Origin: Candidatus Muiribacterium halophilum
GTDB taxonomy: Bacteria; Muiribacteriota; Muiribacteriia; Muiribacteriales; Muiribacteriaceae
NCBI GenBank assembly: GCA_023228995.1
Contig: JALOAD010000022.1
Location: forward strand, 1-57,101
Direction of reading: 5' to 3'
Length of the DNA stretch: 57,101 nt
The notes under the pieces are model-generated. The model was not told the origin of the DNA, did not search any database, and was given only the letters and a program-made list of their open reading frames with translations. Shown one piece after another: positions 17,302 to 25,253 of the stretch. The position numbers and the translations under genes were made by a program. Within the stretch, counting starts at the first letter, position 1; each line of letters starts with the position of its first letter.

Positions 17302-17372
17302 GTTTATTATTACCTTATTTCATGATTTTATTCCTAAATGAGTTTTTCAAAATCCCCTTAGTTATAGTTTTT

Positions 17373-18812
17373 TTATGGTGCAATATATTCTGATTCAGTA
17401 ATATTGTAATTTTTTAATATCTCAATATGTCTTTCTTTAAGCTGTTTTTTATCAAATACAATCTTCCCTTTACTATAATCAAGTTCAATTACATCAAATT
17501 CTCCATCTTTTTGAAGAATTTCCTTTAAATGCTTTAAATTTTTAACTTCTTCACCATTTGCAATTTTTATTTTATCTGAATAATAATTCTGATAACTTTT
17601 ATTTATATCATCAGGAAAAACTTTATTAACAAGAACGATTTTATCGTCAGAAAGAGTTTTTTTCATATAATTTTTTTTGTAAAGAATGACAAGCTCTTTT
17701 GGTGCTTTTTTTTCCCAATCTTTACCGTAAGCTTCAAGCATATTTTTAGATAATTCTGAGAACATAATACCACCATATACAAAATAATTTGAACGAGTAT
17801 TATACTTTTCATCCGGTATAAGGAAATCTTTTTCTGAAAGACTATCTAAAGTTATATTAAAATTCATTTTTTTTCCATTTCTTAAAATTTTCAAATTAAC
17901 CTTATCACCTGGAAAAAATCTTGTTATTAAGTAATAAAATGGCTGAATCCCTTTTACGCTATCATTTATATTTCCATTATTATCAATTTGCATATTATTT
18001 ATTTCATAAATAAAATCATTTTTCTTCAAAACATCCGAATAAGGCGAGTTTTTCCCACCCGAATAAAAAATACCTTGATTATTTTCATCAACTTTAAGGT
18101 ATTCTCTCAGATATTCATTATTAGAATTTCTATAAGAAATATGATTCACTGCAAATCCTTTGTAATCTCCGTTCAAAACATCATCAATATAATGTTTTAT
18201 GGTTTCAAGAGGTCTAAATTGAATTTTATTATCATTATAATAAAAAGAAATACCACATAATTTTTCGCCTAAAAAAACAAGCTCATTAGATGATTTTTTT
18301 TCTGAAAGATTCACAGAAGCAATAGTATATAGATAGTAGTTATACGATGAATCAATCTTCCCAGCTTTAAAAGAAAGAATATTTCCACTATCGTTTAAAA
18401 ACTGACCATTATCATTCCACTGACAAATACTAACATTATCCTGCAAATTTAGATTTTGTGAAATATCAACAGGTAAAAGATCTGAAAAAAAATCTTTATT
18501 ATCTATATTAATAATTGCAAGCCCTGCATCGGTATCAACATGAAATACAGAAGCTTTCCATCTTTTTCCAGAACCATTTTTGGAAACTTCCACAACAGTT
18601 GAATCTGCAACAAGAAAAGAAGGAACTAAAATACTATTATCTGAAATTACAGCTCCATTACCTTTTTTATAAACAATTCCACTTTTTTGCCATGGAGTAT
18701 AAAGAAGATACTTTTGAGAAGTTACATAAACAGAAACAATACTTTTTGAAATATCTGCATATATGTTAAAAACCATAATACTAAATAAAAAAACTGTTAT
18801 AAATAATTTCAT
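17373..18812 (-). CDS. DegP/trypsin-like pseudoprotease with PDZ-type domain
   Basis: 479 residues with a signal peptide (1-19). It is collinear with the neighbour at 18849-20387: an N-terminal trypsin-like fold (about 20-215), a PDZ-like domain (about 245-330) and a second C-terminal region (about 345-479). All catalytic positions are altered. The His segment TNAHVV is replaced by VPSFLVA, the Asp segment CDLAVLD by AGLAIIN, and GNSGGP by KSSNEL. It should therefore lack proteolysis and may act as a chaperone, a substrate adaptor or a partner of the active paralogue. Gap to the paralogue is 36 bases. An inverted repeat pair (17155 and 18894) brackets this gene. Confidence 0.85.
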   Translation of the reverse strand: MKLFITVFLFSIMVFNIYADISKSIVSVYVTSQKYLLYTPWQKSGIVYKKGNGAVISDNSILVPSFLVADSTVVEVSKNGSGKRWKASVFHVDTDAGLAIINIDNKDFFSDLLPVDISQNLNLQDNVSICQWNDNGQFLNDSGNILSFKAGKIDSSYNYYLYTIASVNLSEKKSSNELVFLGEKLCGISFYYNDNKIQFRPLETIKHYIDDVLNGDYKGFAVNHISYRNSNNEYLREYLKVDENNQGIFYSGGKNSPYSDVLKKNDFIYEINNMQIDNNGNINDSVKGIQPFYYLITRFFPGDKVNLKILRNGKKMNFNITLDSLSEKDFLIPDEKYNTRSNYFVYGGIMFSELSKNMLEAYGKDWEKKAPKELVILYKKNYMKKTLSDDKIVLVNKVFPDDINKSYQNYYSDKIKIANGEEVKNLKHLKEILQKDGEFDVIELDYSKGKIVFDKKQLKERHIEILKNYNITESEYIAP

Positions 18813-18848
18813 AAATCACCTCTTTTTTCATAAATAAATTGTTTTTTT

Positions 18849-20387
18849 CTATGCTTTTTGTTTTTCAAATTTTATAATTGAATTATCAAAACCCGAATTC
18901 CGAAGACCTGACCCCAATTTTACTCTTAATAGATTTCTTATATTGTAAGTTTTCCTGATAAAATCGTCAGATTCTTTGATTTTATTGGTTGGAATAATTA
19001 ACATTTCAGATGTATTTTCAAATTCTATTGTTAGAAATTCTTCTTTGCTTTCATATTTACCAATTTTATATATTAAATCATTAAAATCCTTAATTTCTTT
19101 TCCATTGACTTTTTTTACTATTTTATTTGAAAGTTCTCTTCCATATTTATTTATATCTGCTGGAAGTATTTTTGATAAAACTACTATTTCATCTCTTTTT
19201 TCTTTTTCCATATATTCAAAAAAGCTATAATGAAACATTTGATAAAGCTCTGCATCGTAATACCAGTTTTTACCCCATGATTCAAGATAATCTCTTGAAA
19301 GCACGGTAAATACATATCCTGCTTTTATAAAATATGGATAATCAAATTCATATTGATTTACATTACTTATCATGTTTTCTGATGGTAACATCTTTGCTTC
19401 TACTATTTTCATTTTTCTGTCTCTCATTATTTTAAATTTAACTTTATCGTTAATAAATTTGTTTTCAAGCACATGTATCCATTCGACTCTGCCGAATTCA
19501 GATGTAACTGTTGCATCATCTGCAATGCTTACTCCATCAATTTCAAGTATTACATCATCTTTTTTTATGAAATTTTTTAATGGTGAATTTCTTTTTATTG
19601 CTGTTACTATAATTCCAACTCCTGAATCTTCTGATAGTCCTGAATATTTTTTTAATCCTGTGTTTTTCATATCTGATACAATAAGTCCATTATCTATATA
19701 TCCATCGTATTTACCGTCCATGTCTATATCTTTAAGAAATCTTTCTACTACAAAAAGTGGTATAAAATATCCTATGTTCTGCCCGTCTGTCCTTGATTGA
19801 TATGCTATTCCTACAACTTTACCGCCTTTTACAACTGGTCCGCCTGAATTACCATTGTTTATTGCAGCATCTGTCTGAATGGCAAGATGCTTTGATGCTC
19901 CATCATGAACATATATATGATATTCAATTCTTGAAACTACTCCTTCAGTTACTGAAATTTTGCTTCCACCTTTTGGATAACCTACAGTATTGACTTTTTC
20001 TCTAAGCTGAGGCGACACCCCTAATTCTGCAAATGCAATTTTTTTATAAAATTCTTCTCTATTATCTGTTACATCTAAAACTGCAAGATCACATTCATGA
20101 GCTATATGCACTATTTTTGCTGGATATTCATAAGGATCTTCATTTCTTTTTATATATAAATATTTGGAATTACTGACAACATGAGCATTTGTAAGTATTC
20201 TGCCTTCTCCAAGTACTACTCCTGAACCTGTTCCACCTGATACATTGGAATAATCCCACGGTGAATATGCACTATTACTTTGAGATTTATTAAATATTTT
20301 AACAGTTGCTTTTGCTATATTTTCATCAAATGAAAATGCTGAAAAATTAAATGTTAAAATTACAGATATTAAAATCAAATATTTCAT
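18849..20387 (-). CDS. Secreted DegP/HtrA-like serine protease with PDZ domains
   Basis: 512 residues. Signal peptide 1-20; trypsin-like domain with a full triad: His 69 (TNAHVV), Asp 100 (ECDLAVLD), Ser 181 (GNSGGP). A PDZ domain lies at about 225-330 (KRNSPLKNFIKKDDVILEIDG) and a degenerate second PDZ-like region at about 345-470. Expected in the periplasm, degrading misfolded envelope proteins. The last residues are odd: residues 490-498 (KLGSGLRNS) are encoded by the mobile repeat at 18894-18917, so the C-terminus was extended or replaced when the repeat inserted. The pseudoprotease paralogue follows 36 bases downstream. Confidence 0.92.
   Translation of the reverse strand: MKYLILISVILTFNFSAFSFDENIAKATVKIFNKSQSNSAYSPWDYSNVSGGTGSGVVLGEGRILTNAHVVSNSKYLYIKRNEDPYEYPAKIVHIAHECDLAVLDVTDNREEFYKKIAFAELGVSPQLREKVNTVGYPKGGSKISVTEGVVSRIEYHIYVHDGASKHLAIQTDAAINNGNSGGPVVKGGKVVGIAYQSRTDGQNIGYFIPLFVVERFLKDIDMDGKYDGYIDNGLIVSDMKNTGLKKYSGLSEDSGVGIIVTAIKRNSPLKNFIKKDDVILEIDGVSIADDATVTSEFGRVEWIHVLENKFINDKVKFKIMRDRKMKIVEAKMLPSENMISNVNQYEFDYPYFIKAGYVFTVLSRDYLESWGKNWYYDAELYQMFHYSFFEYMEKEKRDEIVVLSKILPADINKYGRELSNKIVKKVNGKEIKDFNDLIYKIGKYESKEEFLTIEFENTSEMLIIPTNKIKESDDFIRKTYNIRNLLRVKLGSGLRNSGFDNSIIKFEKQKA
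18894..18917 (-). repeat. REP-like terminal repeat, copy B (inverted), inside a gene
   Basis: Exact inverse of the 24 bases at 17155-17178. It lies within the reading frame of the protease at 18849-20387 and encodes its residues 490-498. Together copies A and B bracket a 1.76-kb segment holding the pseudoprotease gene. Confidence 0.85.
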
Positions 20388-20544
20388 ATTATAAGCTCCT
20401 AAATTTATATTTTAAAACAATATTATAATATAAGTGTATTAAAAACAAGTTTTAAAATGCTTTTAAGTAAAGGGAAAATATGATTTATTTATATTTGAAT
20501 AGATTACCATATTCAAAGTAATGACAACTTTTAAATCACAAACA

Positions 20545-20576
20545 AGCTCCCGGATCAAAATCACACCGGGATGGCA
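20545..20576. repeat. GGGATGGCA palindromic repeat
   Basis: AGCTCCCGG ... CCGGGATGGCA: an inverted repeat (CTCCCGG/CCGGGAT) of the same general family as 411-444 and 27130-27180. It lies in the 237-base gap between the protease and malic enzyme genes, which shows nothing else recognisable. Confidence 0.5.
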
Positions 20577-20624
20577 AACTATTGAAAATTCGAAAGTTTA
20601 TCAATAACCTCTGATAGTTTGATC

Positions 20625-21839
20625 TTAATTTTCACTTTGCATTATTTTTTTCATTATTGTCTTTAATGCAAAACCTTTAAAAGGACTTAAGCCTTGTTCT
20701 GAAGCACTTTTTGCTACTCTTCCTGCTATTTGTGGAACAACTCTTTTATCAAAAGGATCTGGTAATATCTTTTCCTTGCTTATTTCATTGTTATCGAGTA
20801 CTTCTGATAATGCTAATGCTGCTTCTACACACATTTTTAAATTAATACAGCTTGCTTTAGAGTCTAATGCTCCTCTAAAAATTCCTGGAAATCCTAATAC
20901 ATTATTAACTTGATTTGGAAAATCCGATCTGCCTGTTGCAACTATATAAGCTCCTGCTTTTAATGCTTGGTCTGGCATTATTTCTGGTTCTGGATTTGCC
21001 ATTGCAAAAACTATTGATTTTTCATTCATAGAATTTACCCATTCTGATTTAACTATATTACCTTTTGATACTCCAATAAATACATCAGCTTTTTTCATAG
21101 CATTTTCAAGGTTTCCTGAGATATTTTCTTTATTAAATTTTAAAAATCTTTTTCTTTTATTATATTTGTAATTATCTTTATTTATTATTCCATCTATATC
21201 ACATAATACAATGTTATTTGCTCCTGCTTCTACTAGAATTTCTGCAATTGCTAATCCTGCTGCTCCTGCTCCATTTATTACAATTCTAATTTGAGAAAGT
21301 TTTTTTTCTGCAAGTTTTAGTGAATTCAATAATGCTGCTAAAACTACAACTGCGGTTCCATGCTGATCATCATGAAAATATGCTATTTTGCTTCCTTCAA
21401 GATTTTTATTTATTTCAAAACATTTTGGAGAAGCTACATCTTCCAGATTTATTCCACCAAATGTATGGGAAATATTTTTTATAAAATCTGAAATATATTC
21501 AGCTGATAAATTGCCAGGAATACATATAGAAACTGCATCTATATTTGCAAATTTTTTAAAAAGAAGTGCTTTTCCTTCCATTACAGGAAGTGCTGCTTCT
21601 GGACCAATATTTCCAAGTCCTAAAACTGCTGTACCATCGGATACAATCGCAACTGTATTACTTTTTGCTGTATATTTATATACATTTTCAACATCTTTAT
21701 GTATTTCTCTACAAACTTCAGCAACTCCAGGTGTATATGCTATTGAAAGATCTTCTTTATTCTCAACTTTAGTTTTTATATATGTTCCGGTTTTGCCTTT
21801 AAACTCTGAATGATATTCAAAAATTTTATTTTTATCCAT
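20625..21839 (-). CDS. Malic enzyme (short, oxaloacetate-decarboxylating malate dehydrogenase)
   Basis: 404 residues, the size of short bacterial/archaeal malic enzymes. Converts malate to pyruvate, CO2 and NAD(P)H. Motifs in order: YTPGVAEVC, SDGTAVLGLGNIGP, the catalytic Lys region MEGKALLFKKF, metal-site FHDDQHGTA, the NAD(P) loop NGAGAAGLAIAE, GVSKGN, FAMANPEPE, VLGFPGIFRGALD. Cofactor preference is not decided by sequence. AAAGGA precedes the ATG. Single gene; links C4 acids to pyruvate and the ferredoxin oxidoreductases. Confidence 0.95.
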   Translation of the reverse strand: MDKNKIFEYHSEFKGKTGTYIKTKVENKEDLSIAYTPGVAEVCREIHKDVENVYKYTAKSNTVAIVSDGTAVLGLGNIGPEAALPVMEGKALLFKKFANIDAVSICIPGNLSAEYISDFIKNISHTFGGINLEDVASPKCFEINKNLEGSKIAYFHDDQHGTAVVVLAALLNSLKLAEKKLSQIRIVINGAGAAGLAIAEILVEAGANNIVLCDIDGIINKDNYKYNKRKRFLKFNKENISGNLENAMKKADVFIGVSKGNIVKSEWVNSMNEKSIVFAMANPEPEIMPDQALKAGAYIVATGRSDFPNQVNNVLGFPGIFRGALDSKASCINLKMCVEAALALSEVLDNNEISKEKILPDPFDKRVVPQIAGRVAKSASEQGLSPFKGFALKTIMKKIMQSEN

Positions 21840-21869
21840 TTAATTATCCTTTCTATTATAAAACACTAT

Positions 21870-23162
21870 TTAATAAATAATTGTTCTGCCAAGTTTTTCA
21901 ACTATAATTTTTCTTGGAAATTCTGTTGGAGACATTTTAAGCAATCCATCATCAAAATATATAAACTCATATTTCCCATCATTGTCAATGTCTGCAAAGT
22001 AAAAATAATCTATTTTAAGATTTTTACCTATATTCCAGCTTTTAGAAAAGCTACTATCTTCTTTACCTTCTTTATCATAAATTTTTAATGTATTTCTTTT
22101 TTCATTTTCACCGACAGAAACAATAATTTTTACATTTCTATCTCCATCTGTATCAAGAATATATGGTTTTCCAGTTATTGTTTTACCGCAATTTATAGGA
22201 AATCCTTTAATTTTTTTACCTTTTTCAAGATTTTCAACTATTAGTTTACCGCTTTCAGTAACAAGTATAATTTCTTTTGTACCATCTCTATCAAAATCAT
22301 AAGTTTCAGCTCTGGCTCTTGCTTTATCTTTTATGGTAAATTCTCTTATTATTTTACCTTTGTAATTTATCACACAAATTGTTTGTTTTCCGCTTTTAAA
22401 ACCTGTTGCTGCAATTATTTCTTTGTATTTATCTCCATTTATATCATCTAAAGTAATATTATATAAACTTCCATTATTACTAGTTGTAGACATTTTTACT
22501 GGAAATCCTTTTTTTATTTCATAATCTTCATTGTAAGCATATATAGTTCCTTCATCTGTTTTTATAATAATATCTTCTTTACCATCTAAATCAATATCAC
22601 CAATCTCAGCTCTAACTGATATTGGAGTTTTAAAATCATTTTCCCAATCTATATTCCCAATGCTATCAAAAATGTAAAATTTACCTGTTGTTGCTCCTAT
22701 AAGCACCTTTTTTTTATTTTCCCATACAACTGGTTCTGGCAAAGCTGTTGATTTAAAATCTTTTTCCCATTTAAGAGTTCCTAAAATATCATGACATTGT
22801 AAAATACGAGTATCATTGTCTTTGTATAATGTCCAGAAAAAAAGTTTTTCTGATTTAAGATAACCTATGGAAACCATCGGTGGATATAAACTTTCTGTCT
22901 TTAATTGCCATGTTTCACTTTCTGCTATTTCCATATCTCCTTCAAGAAGAACAATATCTTTTTCTACGCCTAATCCATCTGTTTTTTTAGCACCTATTAT
23001 TAATTCAAGATGTCCATCATCATCAAAATCACCAAAAAGTGGATTAGTTGAAATATCTCCAATTTCAAACTCTTTGTCAGCAAATGCAAAAATATTAATA
23101 ATAAAAAACAATAATAAAAAAATATAGATAAATGAAAAATTCACTTTCAATAATTTACTCAT
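21870..23162 (-). CDS. Secreted FG-GAP/VCBS-repeat protein
   Basis: 430 residues from the ATG at 23162, which overlaps the upstream stop as ATGA; an in-frame ATG 45 bases upstream would lie inside the previous gene. Signal peptide at about 5-28 (FIYIFLLLFFIINIFAFA). The mature part consists of repeated calcium-binding type units of an integrin-like beta-propeller: GDFDDDGHLELIIG, GDIDLDGKEDIIIK, DDINGDKYKEIIAA, YDFDRDGTKEIILV, LDTDGDRNVKIIVS, ADIDNDGKYEFIYF. As last gene of a pseudopilin operon, it may be an extracellular adhesin or substrate of that secretion system. Confidence 0.9.
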   Translation of the reverse strand: MSKLLKVNFSFIYIFLLLFFIINIFAFADKEFEIGDISTNPLFGDFDDDGHLELIIGAKKTDGLGVEKDIVLLEGDMEIAESETWQLKTESLYPPMVSIGYLKSEKLFFWTLYKDNDTRILQCHDILGTLKWEKDFKSTALPEPVVWENKKKVLIGATTGKFYIFDSIGNIDWENDFKTPISVRAEIGDIDLDGKEDIIIKTDEGTIYAYNEDYEIKKGFPVKMSTTSNNGSLYNITLDDINGDKYKEIIAATGFKSGKQTICVINYKGKIIREFTIKDKARARAETYDFDRDGTKEIILVTESGKLIVENLEKGKKIKGFPINCGKTITGKPYILDTDGDRNVKIIVSVGENEKRNTLKIYDKEGKEDSSFSKSWNIGKNLKIDYFYFADIDNDGKYEFIYFDDGLLKMSPTEFPRKIIVEKLGRTIIY

Positions 23163-23614
23163 CTTAATACTGAAAGGTCTTGAACTTTTATTATTTCTTC
23201 TATACACACTTTTTCTCCCATTTCTGATTTTCCTTCACATTTTATTTTAAAAATATCAAATTTACCATTTATATTATTTAAATAAAAATTATACATTTCA
23301 ATAAATTCTGTATCATCCTTGGAATAATAGTTTATATCAAGGATTTTTATTTCACCAAATTCACTTTTAAGTTCAATCGGATAAGAAAGCGAAGTTGCAA
23401 AATTCCTATTACCTTTTGCATAATTTTCATAAATTATATTATAAGCTTGATAAATACCTTCTTCAGCAATTTTTTCAGCCATTACCTTGCCTAATTCTCT
23501 TTCCATATTTTTACCTGAATTTCTAACTCTGCTATTATAAAACATTGTAAATGCAAATATTATTATCATAAAAAATATAGCAAAAAACATGACAAATCCT
23601 TTATTATTTCTCAT
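23159..23614 (-). CDS. PilX/GspK-like pilus assembly pseudopilin
   Basis: 151 residues. Begins MRNNKGFVMFFAIFFMIIIFAFTMFY: a short basic leader, G-F cleavage-type site and hydrophobic segment without Glu at position 5, as in PilX/GspK-like proteins. GAGG lies 6 bases before the ATG at 23614, which is preferred to the GTG at 23626. The rest is soluble with no recognised domain. Overlaps genes on both sides (11 and 4 bases). Confidence 0.7.
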   Translation of the reverse strand: MRNNKGFVMFFAIFFMIIIFAFTMFYNSRVRNSGKNMERELGKVMAEKIAEEGIYQAYNIIYENYAKGNRNFATSLSYPIELKSEFGEIKILDINYYSKDDTEFIEMYNFYLNNINGKFDIFKIKCEGKSEMGEKVCIEEIIKVQDLSVLR

Positions 23615-24161
23615 AGATAACCTCACACAATGAAGTATCTATACCAAATCTTGTTTCAACAGAAACAACAATCTCTTTATCTTCTCCAATACCTTCACCT
23701 GTAATATTACCTTTAAATCCAATACAATTACCATCAAAAGTAAATTGGGAATCTTCAATATTTTCACAAACAATTTTTTCAACAAGATCTTTTTCTCTAA
23801 TAAATTTTTTATCATCAATTCTATATGTAATTTTATGTTCTTCATCATCTTCAAAGTAAATAAAACTTATTTCCTGTATTTTTTTGCCACCTGCATTTTT
23901 AATAAAAATTTTACTTTTTGCAGTAATCTTTAAATCATCATCTTCTACAATTCTTTCATAATCAAATCTTTTTAAAGTTGAAGAAAATTCCTTGAATATC
24001 ATAAATTTTTCAAATTCCAAAGAATTGATTTTTTCACCAGTTTTTACGTTTTTTATATTTGTAAAAAATGTATTTAATATAAGTCCAATTATCATAAAAG
24101 CCAAAGCAGCAACAATAGCTATTTCAATAATAGTGAATGCTTTTTTTTTAATAATAATCAC
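23604..24161 (-). CDS. PilW/GspJ-like minor pseudopilin
   Basis: 185 residues. Prepilin-type N-terminus KKKA-FTIIEIAIVAALAFMIIG with Glu at mature position 5, cleaved after Ala rather than the usual Gly. The soluble domain reads like PilW/GspJ (early helix then beta strands, KITAKSKIFI, ISFIYFEDDEEHKITYRI). Starts with GTG, preceded by GAGGAG. It overlaps the upstream PilV-like gene by 14 bases. Confidence 0.82.
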   Translation of the reverse strand: MIIIKKKAFTIIEIAIVAALAFMIIGLILNTFFTNIKNVKTGEKINSLEFEKFMIFKEFSSTLKRFDYERIVEDDDLKITAKSKIFIKNAGGKKIQEISFIYFEDDEEHKITYRIDDKKFIREKDLVEKIVCENIEDSQFTFDGNCIGFKGNITGEGIGEDKEIVVSVETRFGIDTSLCEVIYEK

Positions 24162-24549
24162 TCCAAATAACTCCTCTCATAACAGCAGTATTATCTGCTC
24201 CACTTGTTGTAGTATAATCAGCTTCTATTTTCATTACCATTATATTACTATCAGTTTTATCAAAACTCACAGTCATTTTTCCTTTAAGTTTATCAGTGAA
24301 ATCTGAATTAAGAAAAATCTTTTTATCACCTTTTTTTATTTCAAAACTTTTATCGCTCATAGTAAGTGCATATCTAGTATTTTTAAGCTGAGAATAAACT
24401 TCTTCCATACACATAAGAACAGTCAAATAATCTCTATTGACTTTTAATCTACGATTATTTTGAAGATTCATAGAAAAAATCGATGTAAGAGCCATTCCAA
24501 TAACTGCTATAGCAACAACAAGTTGTATAAAAGAAAAACCTTTTTTCAT
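24148..24549 (-). CDS. PilV/GspI-like minor pseudopilin with Gln at position 5
   Basis: 133 residues. N-terminus MKKG-FSFIQLVVAIAVIGMALTSIF is a prepilin signal, but the nearly invariant Glu at mature position 5 is Gln. In most pilins that Glu pairs with the N-terminal amine of a neighbour during assembly; a subunit without it may sit at the tip. GAGGT precedes the ATG. Overlaps the TPR gene by 4 bases and the PilW-like gene by 14. Confidence 0.8.
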   Translation of the reverse strand: MKKGFSFIQLVVAIAVIGMALTSIFSMNLQNNRRLKVNRDYLTVLMCMEEVYSQLKNTRYALTMSDKSFEIKKGDKKIFLNSDFTDKLKGKMTVSFDKTDSNIMVMKIEADYTTTSGADNTAVMRGVIWSDYY

Positions 24550-25106
24550 ATATTATACCTCTTTTTAATGTATGAAATTGTATTTCTCACATTATTCTCA
24601 AGAACATGACCTGGAAATCTTTTAAGATGTTCTTCATAAAAAACTTTAGCAAAAGCATAATCACCAGCATTATAATATATTTCAGCTTTTAAATAAATAA
24701 GCCAACCCATAGTATCGTAATCAGCATTTTTCTCAATTATCATAAGTCTATCTTCAGCTTCCATATACTGACCTCGACGAATCATATCTCTAATTTCCCT
24801 TAAATGCATAGGTAAAGCAAAAGCTTTGTTTTTTGTCCAAAAACTCTTGTCATTTTGTGTAGTTTTAATCTGAAAACCCTCAGTTTGAGGAATAATAAAT
24901 TTTTTAATATTAGGAATTGGTTCTATATAAAGATCTTCAACAATTTCAGTGTAATCAGAAATTTTTTGTTTTATATCATTTTTTTTAGAAACATTTGTTT
25001 TATCTTCTTCACCACAACTCATAAAAAGGAATATAAAAACTAATACACAAATTGAAACTATAATTACATTTTTTCTATTATCAATATTAAATATATATTC
25101 ACCCAT
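24546..25106 (-). CDS. TPR-type membrane or lipoprotein heading the pseudopilin operon
   Basis: 186 residues. A hydrophobic segment at 13-31 ends in FMSC (Cys 31), a weak lipobox. About residues 105-180 hold two TPR-like helical pairs (QYMEAEDRLMII, YLKAEIYYNAGDYAFAKVFYEEHLKRFPGH). TPR lipoproteins of the PilF/PilW kind support pilus assembly; position at the head of the operon agrees. No Shine-Dalgarno is evident before the ATG, and a TATAAT lies 8 bases upstream, so it may also be leaderless. Confidence 0.72.
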   Translation of the reverse strand: MGEYIFNIDNRKNVIIVSICVLVFIFLFMSCGEEDKTNVSKKNDIKQKISDYTEIVEDLYIEPIPNIKKFIIPQTEGFQIKTTQNDKSFWTKNKAFALPMHLREIRDMIRRGQYMEAEDRLMIIEKNADYDTMGWLIYLKAEIYYNAGDYAFAKVFYEEHLKRFPGHVLENNVRNTISYIKKRYNI

Positions 25107-25253
25107 AATTTATAATTATATATCATATATAGTAAAAATATCCAATTAATTTGAATTAACCGAAATTAAACAAAATTATACCTTGCTAAACAACCATGTA
25201 ATACCTTAAACTTAAAATAAGAATACTTTGTTTTAAGAACTTTAGGAGGTCTT

